Shown here one piece after another: positions 34,925 through 46,700 of a DNA stretch of 64,000 bases. Positions within the stretch are counted from its first letter, which is position 1. Every line of letters begins with the position of its first letter. The notes below the pieces were generated by a model. It was not told the DNA's origin and made no database searches. It saw only the letters and a program-made list of their open reading frames with translations. The stretch comes from Liolophura sinensis (lineage: Eukaryota; Mollusca; Polyplacophora; Chitonida; Chitonidae), in the NCBI RefSeq assembly GCF_032854445.1, contig NC_088297.1:16007127-16071126 (forward strand), given 5' to 3'. The translations under genes were made by a program, and so were the position numbers.

Positions 34925-35946
34925 CAAAGTCTCATCTATAGGCTTACAATAGATAACGTACCCCTAAGTTAAACTACAAGTATTTAGTACACATACATGA
35001 GAATATTTCTCATATAGTTAAGTGATACACATTTCTATAGTTTTTAATTCAGCACGACTAACAATACTTAAGTAACGATTTGTGCGCTGCCAATCAATGC
35101 TATATATATATATAGGCTATATGTAAAAAATTTATTAGTGCAACAAGGCGAGGCAATGGCTATGTTTAAAACCTCTACTTAATTATTAATATATAAGGGA
35201 TATAGTTTGAAAGTTAACATAAAACTTAATTCTACTCAAATATTTTCAAAGAATCATATTTTCCCTTACTTTTTAAAAAGGTAGTGACTTCTGCTTGAAA
35301 AAATGCTGGGAAACAGATGAAGTTTATTTGCTTCTCTGAAACATGGTTTGCATAAATATAGTAAATTAGCATACATGACGCAAAAGTTAATTTCTTGAAA
35401 GAAATCCTTGAAATAACCAAAGAGCCTCTGTTCCTTGGAAAGCATTATGTTGACGGGCTAAGCAAAGCTGCGGCAAGGTAGGACTAGAGTTACGTCCCTT
35501 GTAACGGGAACTCTTCATGTAAACATTGAGTGACAGAGTTTTTTATTCAGGCTGTCTTAACCTTTGTTATTCATTTAATAAGTAAGTGAGCACATTCTTT
35601 AGTATTTTATGCCCTTTCTTAAGTGTTGTGGGAACACGTATTCTTCACAGCCGAATATCGGCTAAACTGTAAAGCACCGTCTGTTTTCTGCTGACACTAC
35701 TGTGCTGATTGCTGTTGTTGTTGTTGTTGTTGTTTTTTATTGTTCATGTACAAATATATGAAAGCCAAGGTAGTAGTTTCAGTCTCTTACACAGTCTTCG
35801 ATGGATCACTTAAAGTTTAGAGGTCCGTAGGAAATTTTCCTCAACATGTGACGGTCACATTGAAAAGACAACCCGCTTTTCCATTCATTGTTAAAGTCCA
35901 CTCCCCTTTAGTCCGACTACAAAATACATGCAATGTGTTAGACTGT
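34925..35946. other. AT-rich spacer
   Basis: No exon is recognised. It holds a short TATA run (35099-35116) and a GTT microsatellite (35714-35737). Confidence 0.5.
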
Positions 35947-36088
35947 AATTTATTTATTTATTTGATTGGTGTTTTACGCCGAACTCAAGAATATTTCACT
36001 TATACGACGGCCGCCAGCGTTGGGAGGAAACCGAACAGAGCCCGGGGAAAACCCACGACCATCTGCAGGTTGCTGAAAGACCTGTTAA
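35947..36088 (-). mobile_element. SINE A, 3' half
   Basis: Reversed: tttatttatttgattggtgt, tttacgccgaactcaagaat, aaccgaacagagcccgggga, ccacgaccatctgcaggttg. It is truncated beyond the gctgaaagacctg position. Confidence 0.85.
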
Positions 36089-37562
36089 ACTGTAAAGCTG
36101 TACCATTAGTGTCAAGCAGTTTTGTTCTTCCTAAGGAGCAGGAGGTGATAAATAACATCGAATTCAAGGGCGAAATGCTAATATTTTGCATTACAGGGCA
36201 CTGTAACTGTCATGTGAATGGAAAGCTAAGCAGTCTGACCTCTTTTTCTAGAAGGAGTTTTTTGGTTTACCCCTTTTTAATTTTAATTTTTCTTATTAAC
36301 TCTAATTTTCTTTTCACAGGAAAGGTTCTTCATTAACTATATTGAAATAAAGGAAAATGTAAATATTTTTTTATCTATTATTTGCCCAGTTGCTTTTCAA
36401 AGTATTGACCCATACACATTTTTTGATGGCTGCAACACTGACCAGTACAGATGATTCTATCAGTCACAGCCCACCATGTAATTTTCATTTTTTTTTTCAT
36501 ACTTTTCAGCTCATGCTACATTTCTACAAAGATGCGTTTGTCTTCATTGATGCATTCGCTAGGATGTTTTCGCAGTCCACGTGTTGACAAGTGCATTCGG
36601 CTGTAACCATAGATTTGGTAGGAGGTCAACACTGTAGCTCAGGTCTGTGTCAAAATAGGGAAATAGTTCTAAAGGTAATAATAACTGGTAGTGCATAATG
36701 GTTACATTTGAAGCCCTGATGCTATTTTTATGTTTTTGGCAGAAAAGAAAAGACAAAAAAGAAACAGCAATACCTTAAAGAGGCTGTACCAGAGATTTGT
36801 GGCAAACAAACAAAAAATCCATATTTGATGATCAAATCAAACTTTTTGTATTGCCGAGAATAGCTCCAATGATAACCTTCCTGTTAAAAAAATGTTACAG
36901 TGTTTGTAAGATTTGAAAATTTTTGGAAATTTGTTACTGATTTTGAATAGTAACATGCACTGACAAAGCTGGTATTTTAGGAAACATATTTATTTGGGCT
37001 ATTCTAAAATAAAAATTTTAACAGGTTTGTGCTGATCGATTTTTGGCCCAAAATGTTGATATATAGCTTCTTTAAACATAAAAGCGTTTATTCTTTGCTT
37101 AGTTTTCATCATCCATCTAATCCAGAAAAAGGATGAGAGGAAGATTCATTGTAATTAGTTTTTGGAGTTCTGGCTTGATTAATTTGTTGTTTAGCACCAT
37201 TCAATTCTAAATTATGAATCCAACAGCATGTGTATAATACATCTTTTTAATTTTCCCACCCATTTAGAGATGTAATTTGGGCTAAACATTTTCGTTTATT
37301 AAGAAATCTGAAACCGATACCTTATATGCCAAATTATAGTGTCTTAATTACTTTTTAGAGTCTTTTTAGAGTCAGTAACCTTAAATATGAGAAATTTTAT
37401 GAAACATTTGAGTTTAATTTATCAGGCAATATTCTAAATAATTTGGGCTGTTTTAACATATGCTGTAATTTGGTCACCTGTAAATACTATCAAAATATCA
37501 CGTTAAATTGGACATTGAAGTCAATAAAAAAAATCATACAAATTAGATTTGCATTTATGTAG
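36089..37562. other. AT-rich spacer or 5' intron
   Basis: Nothing recognisable. It precedes the first visible exon of the downstream gene, so its missing 5' exon may lie here or further upstream. Confidence 0.35.
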
Positions 37563-37717
37563 GTGTGGAGTCATGGGGGTAACACTGGAGCGAGTTCAGA
37601 ACAAGTTTGCCTGTATTATTGGTGAGCTGTGTGGAGAACCTAAGATCCTATCACAGTTTGCCATTTGGGTAGACCTTCGTTTGGCTGAGTACAAGTCTAA
37701 AGGCTCCATATCACTGG
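37563..37717 (+). CDS. Helical exon of the Crypton-type gene
   Basis: Acceptor gcatttatgtag (weak pyrimidine tract), donor CACTGG/GTGAGT. The product CGVMGVTLERVQNKFACIIG, ELCGEPKILSQFAIWVDLRL, AEYKSKGSISL looks helical and conserved in composition, but I do not recognise a named family. It needs two bases from an upstream exon. The downstream phase fits the next exon. Confidence 0.55.
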
Positions 37718-40700
37718 GTGAGTTTCAAGGAGACATACAGTACATGTGTGTAGCCACTTGTATAGTTTTAGTGACATATATTGTGCAATTCTGTCTTTTT
37801 CTTTGCATTGTTTCCGTAACACAGGGCAATATCTACCGAAATGTATGCTCCAGGGGCTGCTATTTGACCCCATTCGAATTTGCACCCACTGATTTCCAAA
37901 AGTATACAGTTTTCAGACATGTAAACCTCTCATTGTTTGAAGAATTACATGCGAAGCGAAGGTCTGTGTGTTTGATTTTGTTTAACTTCCATGTGCATTC
38001 TCAACTTTTTGTTTAAGGTGTTCATTTTTGTGACCTAGGTTAATAAGTAACTCTTACCTGTAATGTACACAGTCTGACAGTGCATAAAAATCACAGCTCC
38101 CTGGTACCCTTTTCCTCTCCAATACGCAATTTTTGCAGTGAACATCCCCAAATTGCCGAGGTCACAGGCACTCTCACACAGTCTATGGATTATACTGTGA
38201 TACAAATTTACACAAATCCGATTTTTTTCTAATGTTGTGTTTCATAAAGTAACATTAATTCACTCAGGAATTTACTGAGGCCGCATCTTTCTTTTACTTG
38301 CATTGTTTCAGAATGTTCTGGCTCTGTGCCGGAGCCATCATGGCTGGAAGGTCTGACACCAAGCCCCCAAACTCTGTCCCAGAATCCTTCCTCATCCTTC
38401 TCCCGACCTACGTCCACTTATGCCGGAGCACCTGCCCCACATTCTCACACGGGAAACTTAACCGACAAATCTGCAGATGTTGTCGTGAAAACTGAATCAT
38501 CGGGAGACGATAGTTTCGCCTACCTAAGACAGTGTGCGGGATTTGACACTGGTGACCAACTCAGTACGGAAAGAGCAAGCAATGCACGCAAAAGAACTTT
38601 TGCACATGCCAGTGCTTCCTATAACGTGGGGGCAGAATCAGTGGCCGATACCTGCAGAATTAGGCAGCCTGGTCCTCCAGGCCATAATGAACACGTGAAC
38701 TTATCTTCACCTGTGAAACGTTTCAGGAGGTCTAGTTCGTCATCTACTGTTGTGCCAGTGTCTCAGGTAGATGTGGATTGTCCCGATGTAGCTATTCTCC
38801 CGTCTCCACACGCAAACACGTCCATGGGAGAGGGCAGTTTGCTAACCGCAAATGGTGGGGAGAGACCAGGAATCATTTCCATTTTGGCTGAGGAAGCTTT
38901 TACAGGAGATCTCTACAATTCCAGGGAATCTATCAGCTCTGCCGCTCATGGTTTCAGGCAATCTTATGACAACCAAGGTGAGTTTCCAGCGATAAATTCA
39001 TCTTTTTTATTGAATGGGTGTGTGAATTGCACCTTGGAATGGATATACGCTTTATACAAGTAGATGTCCGTAGGAAAGAGATCTCAGGACATTTTTCTTA
39101 CGAATGCAATGAACATTATCGGATGCATTTTCAGTATGAAATAATTCTGTCAGGCTGTGCATTTTTCTGTCCAAGATTGCCATTCATTATTCAGGTGAAA
39201 AAATATATAAATAGTACTTATTAATTGCTTTACAGGTATTATTTGTTTGTTGTTTAACGCCGTGCTCAAGAAGTTTTCATTTATACATGTACACGATGAT
39301 GTGTATTGTAGCTTGTTGTATGACATGGGTAGAGGGAACAAGGGCAAGTGAAGTTAACCAGGTTCCTTTGCCAGCATCCGGACCAAATATTTTGACTTAA
39401 GGAACAAAGAATTGACGCTGATGGTTGACAGTAGGATAGGGTTTCCTGGGTTAAATCTTGCAGCCTTGATCACAGCTTCGATAAATGTACCATACATAAA
39501 ATTTCAGCTTGGGCTACTACTAGGCATCGCCTGGACCTGCCTATCTCTCACACGAGCCAATCAGAATTGATTCTGTATCAAATTTGTAATCTCATTGGTA
39601 GGAGTCTCATCAGCTTCTTTAATATGTGACCTGCTAAGTGATGCTTAAAAAAGGGAATTAACACTATTTCATTTTTAAAAATAATTCTGCTTAAAGCATG
39701 ATGTTAGGAGGCATGTGAGTTTTTTAAGCATTTGTTACATGAGTAGAAAAAGCCTTAAACTGAGTTAAATTGACAAGAGGCTGGATTTCATGGGTCACAT
39801 GTGACCGTTTACCAACTATCACACAGTCATTACTAGTCTGGTTTTACTTTGGTGCGAGTATGGTGTTTGACAAGCCTGCTCAAGAGGCCATTAAAGAATA
39901 GTAGAGATGGTAAAACATACCAGTGCATGCACATGTATGGCATAGAATATGAAAAAGATTGACATACACCTGTATAATATAATAGGGTATCATCTGCTAG
40001 AAAATATCTTGGTTGTATCAGTTTAATTTCTCTAGGAGGTTCACTTTCTTTTTCATTCGGGTGTTGTTTTCTGGTTTGAAGAAAGTAGTGCGCTAAATGA
40101 ACAGTCTTCTGGGTCATGACAGTATAATTTTAGGGTCAAATGAAGTTTATTTTCAGGGTTGATGAAAACTGAACTTCTGGATTCAGCTTCTCTGATGGAA
40201 GGGAATTTCCTTGATTGATGAAAGTGTATTTTCTGGATTGAATAAAGGGTATTTTCTGAAGTTATGGGGTTGATGAAATGATAGGTTCTGGATAATGAAT
40301 ATTGAATTCGAAAGTGCAGCCCTGTGATTGATGAATATACAAGCTTATTCAAGGGTGTTGAAAAGAGAATTTCTACTTTGAATTGTCAGTTTCTTGGAAA
40401 GAAGAAAATACATTTTTGCGCATCTACACACAGATGAATCTGCCTTCAGTCAAAGTTTATTCAAGTTCATTTTAGAGTCGATAAAATTTCAATTTTAGGT
40501 TGATGAAAGTTTTCAGATCAGTGTTTCCTGGGATGTTCAGAGCACATTCCTTTGGTGAACTTTCTGTGTTGGTGAGACATTTTTCTCTGAGGTTGTCAAG
40601 GAGCTGATGAAGGTGGATTTTCTTACATGTGGCGGCAATGGTTTACGTTACAACTGATGTCGTTCTTTTCACATCGGTTATCCAGGTTTTGTTAGATATT

Positions 40701-43700
40701 GATTTATTTTATTTGATTGGCGTTTTACGCCGTACTCAAGAATAAATCACTTTCCTATGACGGGGGCCAGCATTATGGTGGGAGGAAATCGGGCAGGGCC
40801 ATCTGGAGATTACTGGCAGACCTTCCCACGAACGGCCGGAGAAGAAGCCAGCATGAGTGGGTCTTGAACTCATAGCTACCCCATTGGTGGGACAATGCGC
40901 TGCGCTAGCGCGCTAACCAATTGAGCCACTAACTGGCCACGAAGGCCCCTCTATATTTGATGACCATAGTTTATCTGTTTATGATGTTGAACCAAAATTG
41001 TTGAGATTTACGAGTACATGTATCAGTCCTGATTTAGATTTTTACATGTACATTTACACGTACATGTATGCCAAATAAGAATTCCAATCACGAGAAATTA
41101 TATCAAAGTTCAGCAAAATATCGTCCACAGTCAGAATGTACATGTATATGACAGAGATCAGCATTAAGCTAACCAAAATTAAATATAGTTGGTTAGCGCG
41201 CTAGCGCAGCGCAATGACCCAGGAGTCTCTCACCAATGCGGTCGCTGTGATGGCTTCCTCTCCGGCCGTACGTATGAAGGTCTGGCAGGAAGCATGGGTT
41301 TCCCCCGGGCTCTGCCCGTTTTCCACCCACCATAATGCTGGCCGCCGTCGTTTAAGTGAAATATTCTTGAGTACGGCGGAAAACACCAATCAAATAAATA
41401 AATAAATCAATCAATAAATAGATACATGTAGATAGCATTATCCGGATGGCAAAATTATCGTGCACCTTTAGTTGTTTGAAAATTGTCTGTTTCTGTCTCT
41501 ATCTATCCCCGCTCGCAACATTATTGTTGGATCGCGACAGTCTCTACTTGTTGGTATAGGTACATAGGTACATGAACACCCCCATCCCCATCTAGTAGTA
41601 CATAGAAGCCCAGTTTTGGAACATATTTGTGTTAACATATACGGTACCTAGTTAATGGAAATATTCAGATATATGGAGTTATCCGCGTGATAGGAAAGAT
41701 ATATGGAGTTCAAACCCTGGGTGTGAAAATATTAACCGTGAGCCACAGAACTCTTGTTCTGCGCAGAAATTCACATGCTCAGAGTATAAAATATTTAAAT
41801 TCTTTATCTACGACGTGTGGTCGTGACCTGCAGCTCTGACAAGTGCTCTCAACATTTGAACCCGTCTAATCAGCCAGTGGCAATCGAGAATAACGGGTAA
41901 TGTAGGGACAAACTGTTATATTTGTCTGATACGTGGGAAGGTTTGTCAGCAACCTATGGAGGGTCGTGAGTTTTCTCCGGGGTCTGCCTGTTTTCTCCAA
42001 CCATAATGCTGGTCGCCGTTATATTAGTGGAACTTGCTTGAGTATGGCGTAAAACACCAACCAAATAAACAAACAGTATTATACGTAGGCCTACCTGAAA
42101 TGCTCACGATTAAGATTTCTTTATTTGATTGGTCTTCAACGCCTTTTGATTTGTCACTTTTATAACAGTGGTCAGCTTTACGGGTAGACCTGCCGCCTTA
42201 CAGCCGCAGCTTACTTACGACCTTTTGAGAGCTGAAATTAATCCTACATAAGGAGGTCATTGTCAAGTGGTGTACCGTCGAGTCCCGGTTGAGCCCCGGC
42301 TTTAGACAGTGAATTCGCTGATTCCACCGCTTTAGCTGACCGTGGTGACAATAAGCGGTCAACGACCGTCGTGTTATCATTTTTGCAGTCTTTGAACGCA
42401 TGCGCATAATTGTTGAAAAGCTCTCGTGTTCCACCAATATAGTATGCATATATGTGTGTGTTGCGTCCCACCTTGGAAAGTTCCTTGGTGATCGGCCAAA
42501 GGTCGTTGCTTTAGCTGGGGCACTCCTGTTTTCTTCGCTCTTAAAGTTGACCACCACGAAGTGGAAATTCTTGAGTATAGCGTTAAATAGCACTCGAAAG
42601 GCAAACATAAGATTTTTTACTTCTGTATTTTCATATTTATGAGTAATAATGAATAAACGTGCTGCGAATCATACCACCTTTGGCCTTGTTTCTTTGTCAG
42701 ACGTGGAATGGGCTCGAAAAGAGGCAGGGGGAAGTTATGAGAGGCTGGGATCACAATGGTTGTCTCCACTTCACACACCAATGATCATGGAGAGATCTAG
42801 AAGCAATTGCCAGACAGCCAAGAACATCCAGTCTGCGGCGACGACATTCGAAAGATGGCTGGCGGTGAAAGAGAAGAGCAACCGCCGGCCAATGGAGCAT
42901 ATTCCACCAGCAGAGCTGGATAAGTATCTGACGGACTTTTTCTCAACTGTGAAGAAACGATCGGGACAGGATTACAACTCGGACACTTTGCTGTCGTTGC
43001 GATCTTACATCGATAGGTACCTACGTGAAAAAGGGTACCCGTGTTCCATTACCAAGTCGGACGTTTTCGCCAACAGCCAGGTGGCTTTTAAAGTCAGGCG
43101 CCAGGAACTCGCTGGTGGAGGGACACACTTACGGTCTCCATCGTTCGGACATTTAGCCAACGGGATTCCACTGTCCCCAAATACTTTAGGTGCGAACAAA
43201 AACGGTGGAATGGGTTTACCTCTGCCTTCAACAGATTCATCCTCGGGTAGTATTTCAAACGTTCCCAGAAACTCTCTTTCTCATCTAATTTCATCACCAG
43301 AAGCTGATTCTCTTTCAGAAGGCAACTCGATTTCTCAGATAAATAACTCCTATCGACAACCTGACTTACAGCACACTTCGGAAGACAATGTGGATCCTAG
43401 TTCCAAATCAGATACGGGAAAATCTTTCATGACGACGTCTCACACGGAACCATCAAAATCAGGAACGCCTGATCAAGTCAACGTCATGGATAGCACTGGT
43501 GTAGTCCCAGCAACTCGCAGCGTGTGTTCCGAGAAACGTTCCTCAAGTTCACCTGGAGAGTCCCGCAGTCCGTCATCGGAAATATCCAGTCCTATAGACG
43601 TTGTTCAAGTCCTGCCTTATAGGGCTCTTTCAGATTCTAGTCGAAGTTCCCACAACACCGAAACTCCTTCCAGTCCGTTAAGCTTTTTCTCTGACTTGCC

Positions 43701-46700
43701 TAAAATGCCACAAACACTAGCACAAACAACACCACAAACACTACCACGGGGGTTACAAGAGGAGCAGCAGTGACTCTTGAGCATTGTGTTTTTCTTTTCA
43801 CATAAAAGCGAACGTCAGGAGTAGCTTTTAAGCTATTATTTTCACACCAAATAGGGAGTTTTTTTATGGAAGATGTGGGAAACTTGGACATCCTGTTAAA
43901 AACTTCACTCAAAAAAATCACCTGTTAATTTTAACAGTGTGTTTCGAAGCCTGTTGTCTGAGTGATGGTAGAATGTATTCTGTTATTATAACATAATACT
44001 ATGTCATATTCAACATAATATCCTGTAAGCCTATTGAAATTAATAGAATGTGTGTGTTATATTTAACAGAATAATCTGCTGCAGTAGCAGAATTCAGTCC
44101 AGCATCACTCTGACAACAGATTTTCTGTTAAAACTAGCAGATATTTTTTTGGTCCAGTCAAATGTCCAATGTTTCATGTCCAGCATTGATAATTTAGTAT
44201 ACTATAAATCAAAAGGAGAACACAGCATTTCCGTAATGCCCACGCCATCAGTTAAGCAGGACTGTTTTGTGTGTGCATTATGGTGAGAGGAAACCGGGAA
44301 GAGCTCGGGGGAAACCCACGACCATCCGAAAGCTTACATTCCCTTGTACGACAGGAGAGGAAGTATGAGCTTGATTAGAACTCACACCAACCGTATTGTG
44401 AGTGAAATATTCTTTAGTACGGGGTAAAACACCAATCAAATGAATAAATGAACATGACCACTTGTTAAAGTCCAACAGTGAATCGGTCTGTTATAAGGAA
44501 CTTTAATGTGTTCATTGCTGTAGAAAAATCCCAGTAAATATTTGAAGGCATGTACACTTATGGAGATATGTAATATATAATAGACTAGTCTTGTAAAAGC
44601 TGTCTCGAGCCCAGTGTCATCCCATAAGTTGTTTGTGACTGTGATGATGTCGAACCTCTGCCGACAGATGAATGGTTTGACTAAAAGCTTTTAAAATTAT
44701 TTGAAGACTTTGTTCCTCTAAGACTGAGTTGGTTACAATTGTTATTGTCTGAATTGACTGTGTTTTGAACTGTATAATGTGTATATTGGAGATTTGGTTG
44801 CATTGTTAGCTGGCAGTGCTTTACAACCATGTTTAAAAGGATACAGAAGCGATGCTGATTGGCTGACAGTTTAGATAGGCTTTCCTGGTTAAATCCACGA
44901 AGCCTTGGTCAGACTTGGTCTGCCATCCCTAAAATTTAGCCTAGACAAGGCATAGCCGAGACATACGTATCGCTCACACCAACTGATCAGAATCGATTCT
45001 GTATCCCGACGTTTCGGTGGCTTAATGGTTAGATCGCCCGCTTCGGGTGATACCAAAGGCTTGAAAAATGGTACTTGTTGTGGTACTTGTTGCTGCCTCG
45101 CTTAGCGGTAAGCACTGAGAGGTTAGAGCAAGGAAACAGGGCTGGTTCGCCCTTTGCTATCATAATGTGACTGGGTGTCATGTCTGATGTCGTCGGCATG
45201 ATACTTCAGTGGAGGCAACATTTTGGCTGCATGAACTAGCCCTACCACAAGAAAACATAATATATGTAAACACAACCAATGACTCCTCGTCGTCATATGA
45301 GTAAAAAAATTGTTAAGTAGGACGTTAAACCTCAAGCATGCATACACACATACTTCCATTGTGTATCCCGTTAAAGGAAGAAATGTAGACCAAAAATATT
45401 ATAATGACTCGTTTGTTTGGTGAGATTGTCTTGTGGAATCGTGTGTGCATTATAAGTGTATTTGAAACATAAGTTAGGTGTAAAAGGTTAGTATCCCTTC
45501 ATTGGTACTAAAAGATTTCCGGTCTGTTATGTGTATTGAAATTTGTTTTTGGTATTCAACTATTTATATGTATTTATACTGTGTAGCATAATGTAAGTCA
45601 TCGTAATTGATATTTCGAAGGTCTTACGTATAACTTACGGTCTATTCGCATGCTAACCTTGCATTTTGTGTCTCATGAAAATCTTGTGTATGTCCAGTGA
45701 CTCTGTAACGGGCACGTGTTGTCAGAAGCACGTGTCCGAAACGTGCACTATTCTTCATCCCACGCACAATGTGTTCACCTGCCAATCATGTCACGCATCT
45801 ACTTGTATGAATAAGCATAGAATTTCCACTTACGCCCCGCGTCGTTATCTTTGGTGTTCACATCAACTCATTTTGCTGTAGGCTAGCTCCGATATCGTCG
45901 CGGTCCCAGTTTCATGTCATTGTAATTGTTCAATGTATCCAGATCAGTTTATCCTGCACTACATGTATGCAGGTTTGTTAATGACCAAAAAAATATTAAA
46001 GACCCACTCGCAGCAATTTTAGACTTTGTATTTGTGTTTTTGTGGTTTTTAATTATTTTCCGCGTCTGTAGTCATACTGGGGTCACGGTGATGAGGTAGG
46101 AAGTGATGTCAGAGAATAGAGACAATCCGTCTCAATATTTGTGTTTAACAATACTTAATACACATGAGTTCTCTTATCTAGAGTATGTACAACATGATTC
46201 TAACCAAAACCTAAAACAATTGTATTGATGAATTCTGATGAAATAGTTCCGCGTGAAGACACGGGATGATGTTAAGCCTAAACAAGTCGACGTGCAACTC
46301 ACGGGCTCCAAATGTCGAGCCTAGATTGGCGGCAGTGAGGTAGAGAGCGACGCATGCGCTGTAAGGAGTATGGTCTTTTAGTGAGGATAGCCCTTAGGCC
46401 TAATTACGTTACCGATTGTTTATCGCTAGAGTAAAACACGGTTTCATGCCTCGTTGCCATAAAAGGCATTTTAAGGAAGGAGTCCTTTGAGTTGTCGACC
46501 CACAATTTTGGCACACAGCACTTAATGTGGCGTGTTGACGGCGTGGTTTAAGCAGCTTCCAAAAACTATACAAACCTGGACACTGTTTCTCAAAGCGGCG
46601 TACGTCAGTTTTGTATAGTGCATTTGTGCGATATTTTGTGCGTCAATATTACCGTAGCATTGTCCTATATGCGCTATTATCGTACATGTATGACATCTAT

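Noticed and set aside
35848-36336. 162-codon plus-strand frame
   Set aside because: Begins at an in-spacer ACG/ATG-poor start and crosses a SINE A fragment; translation through SINE tails ([13 protein letters not shown]-type) is seen at many copies and is not a gene.
45003-45052. tRNA-like sequence with box A ggcttaatggttag
   Set aside because: No closing acceptor stem or T arm; it is the head of a SINE that continues for 300 bases.
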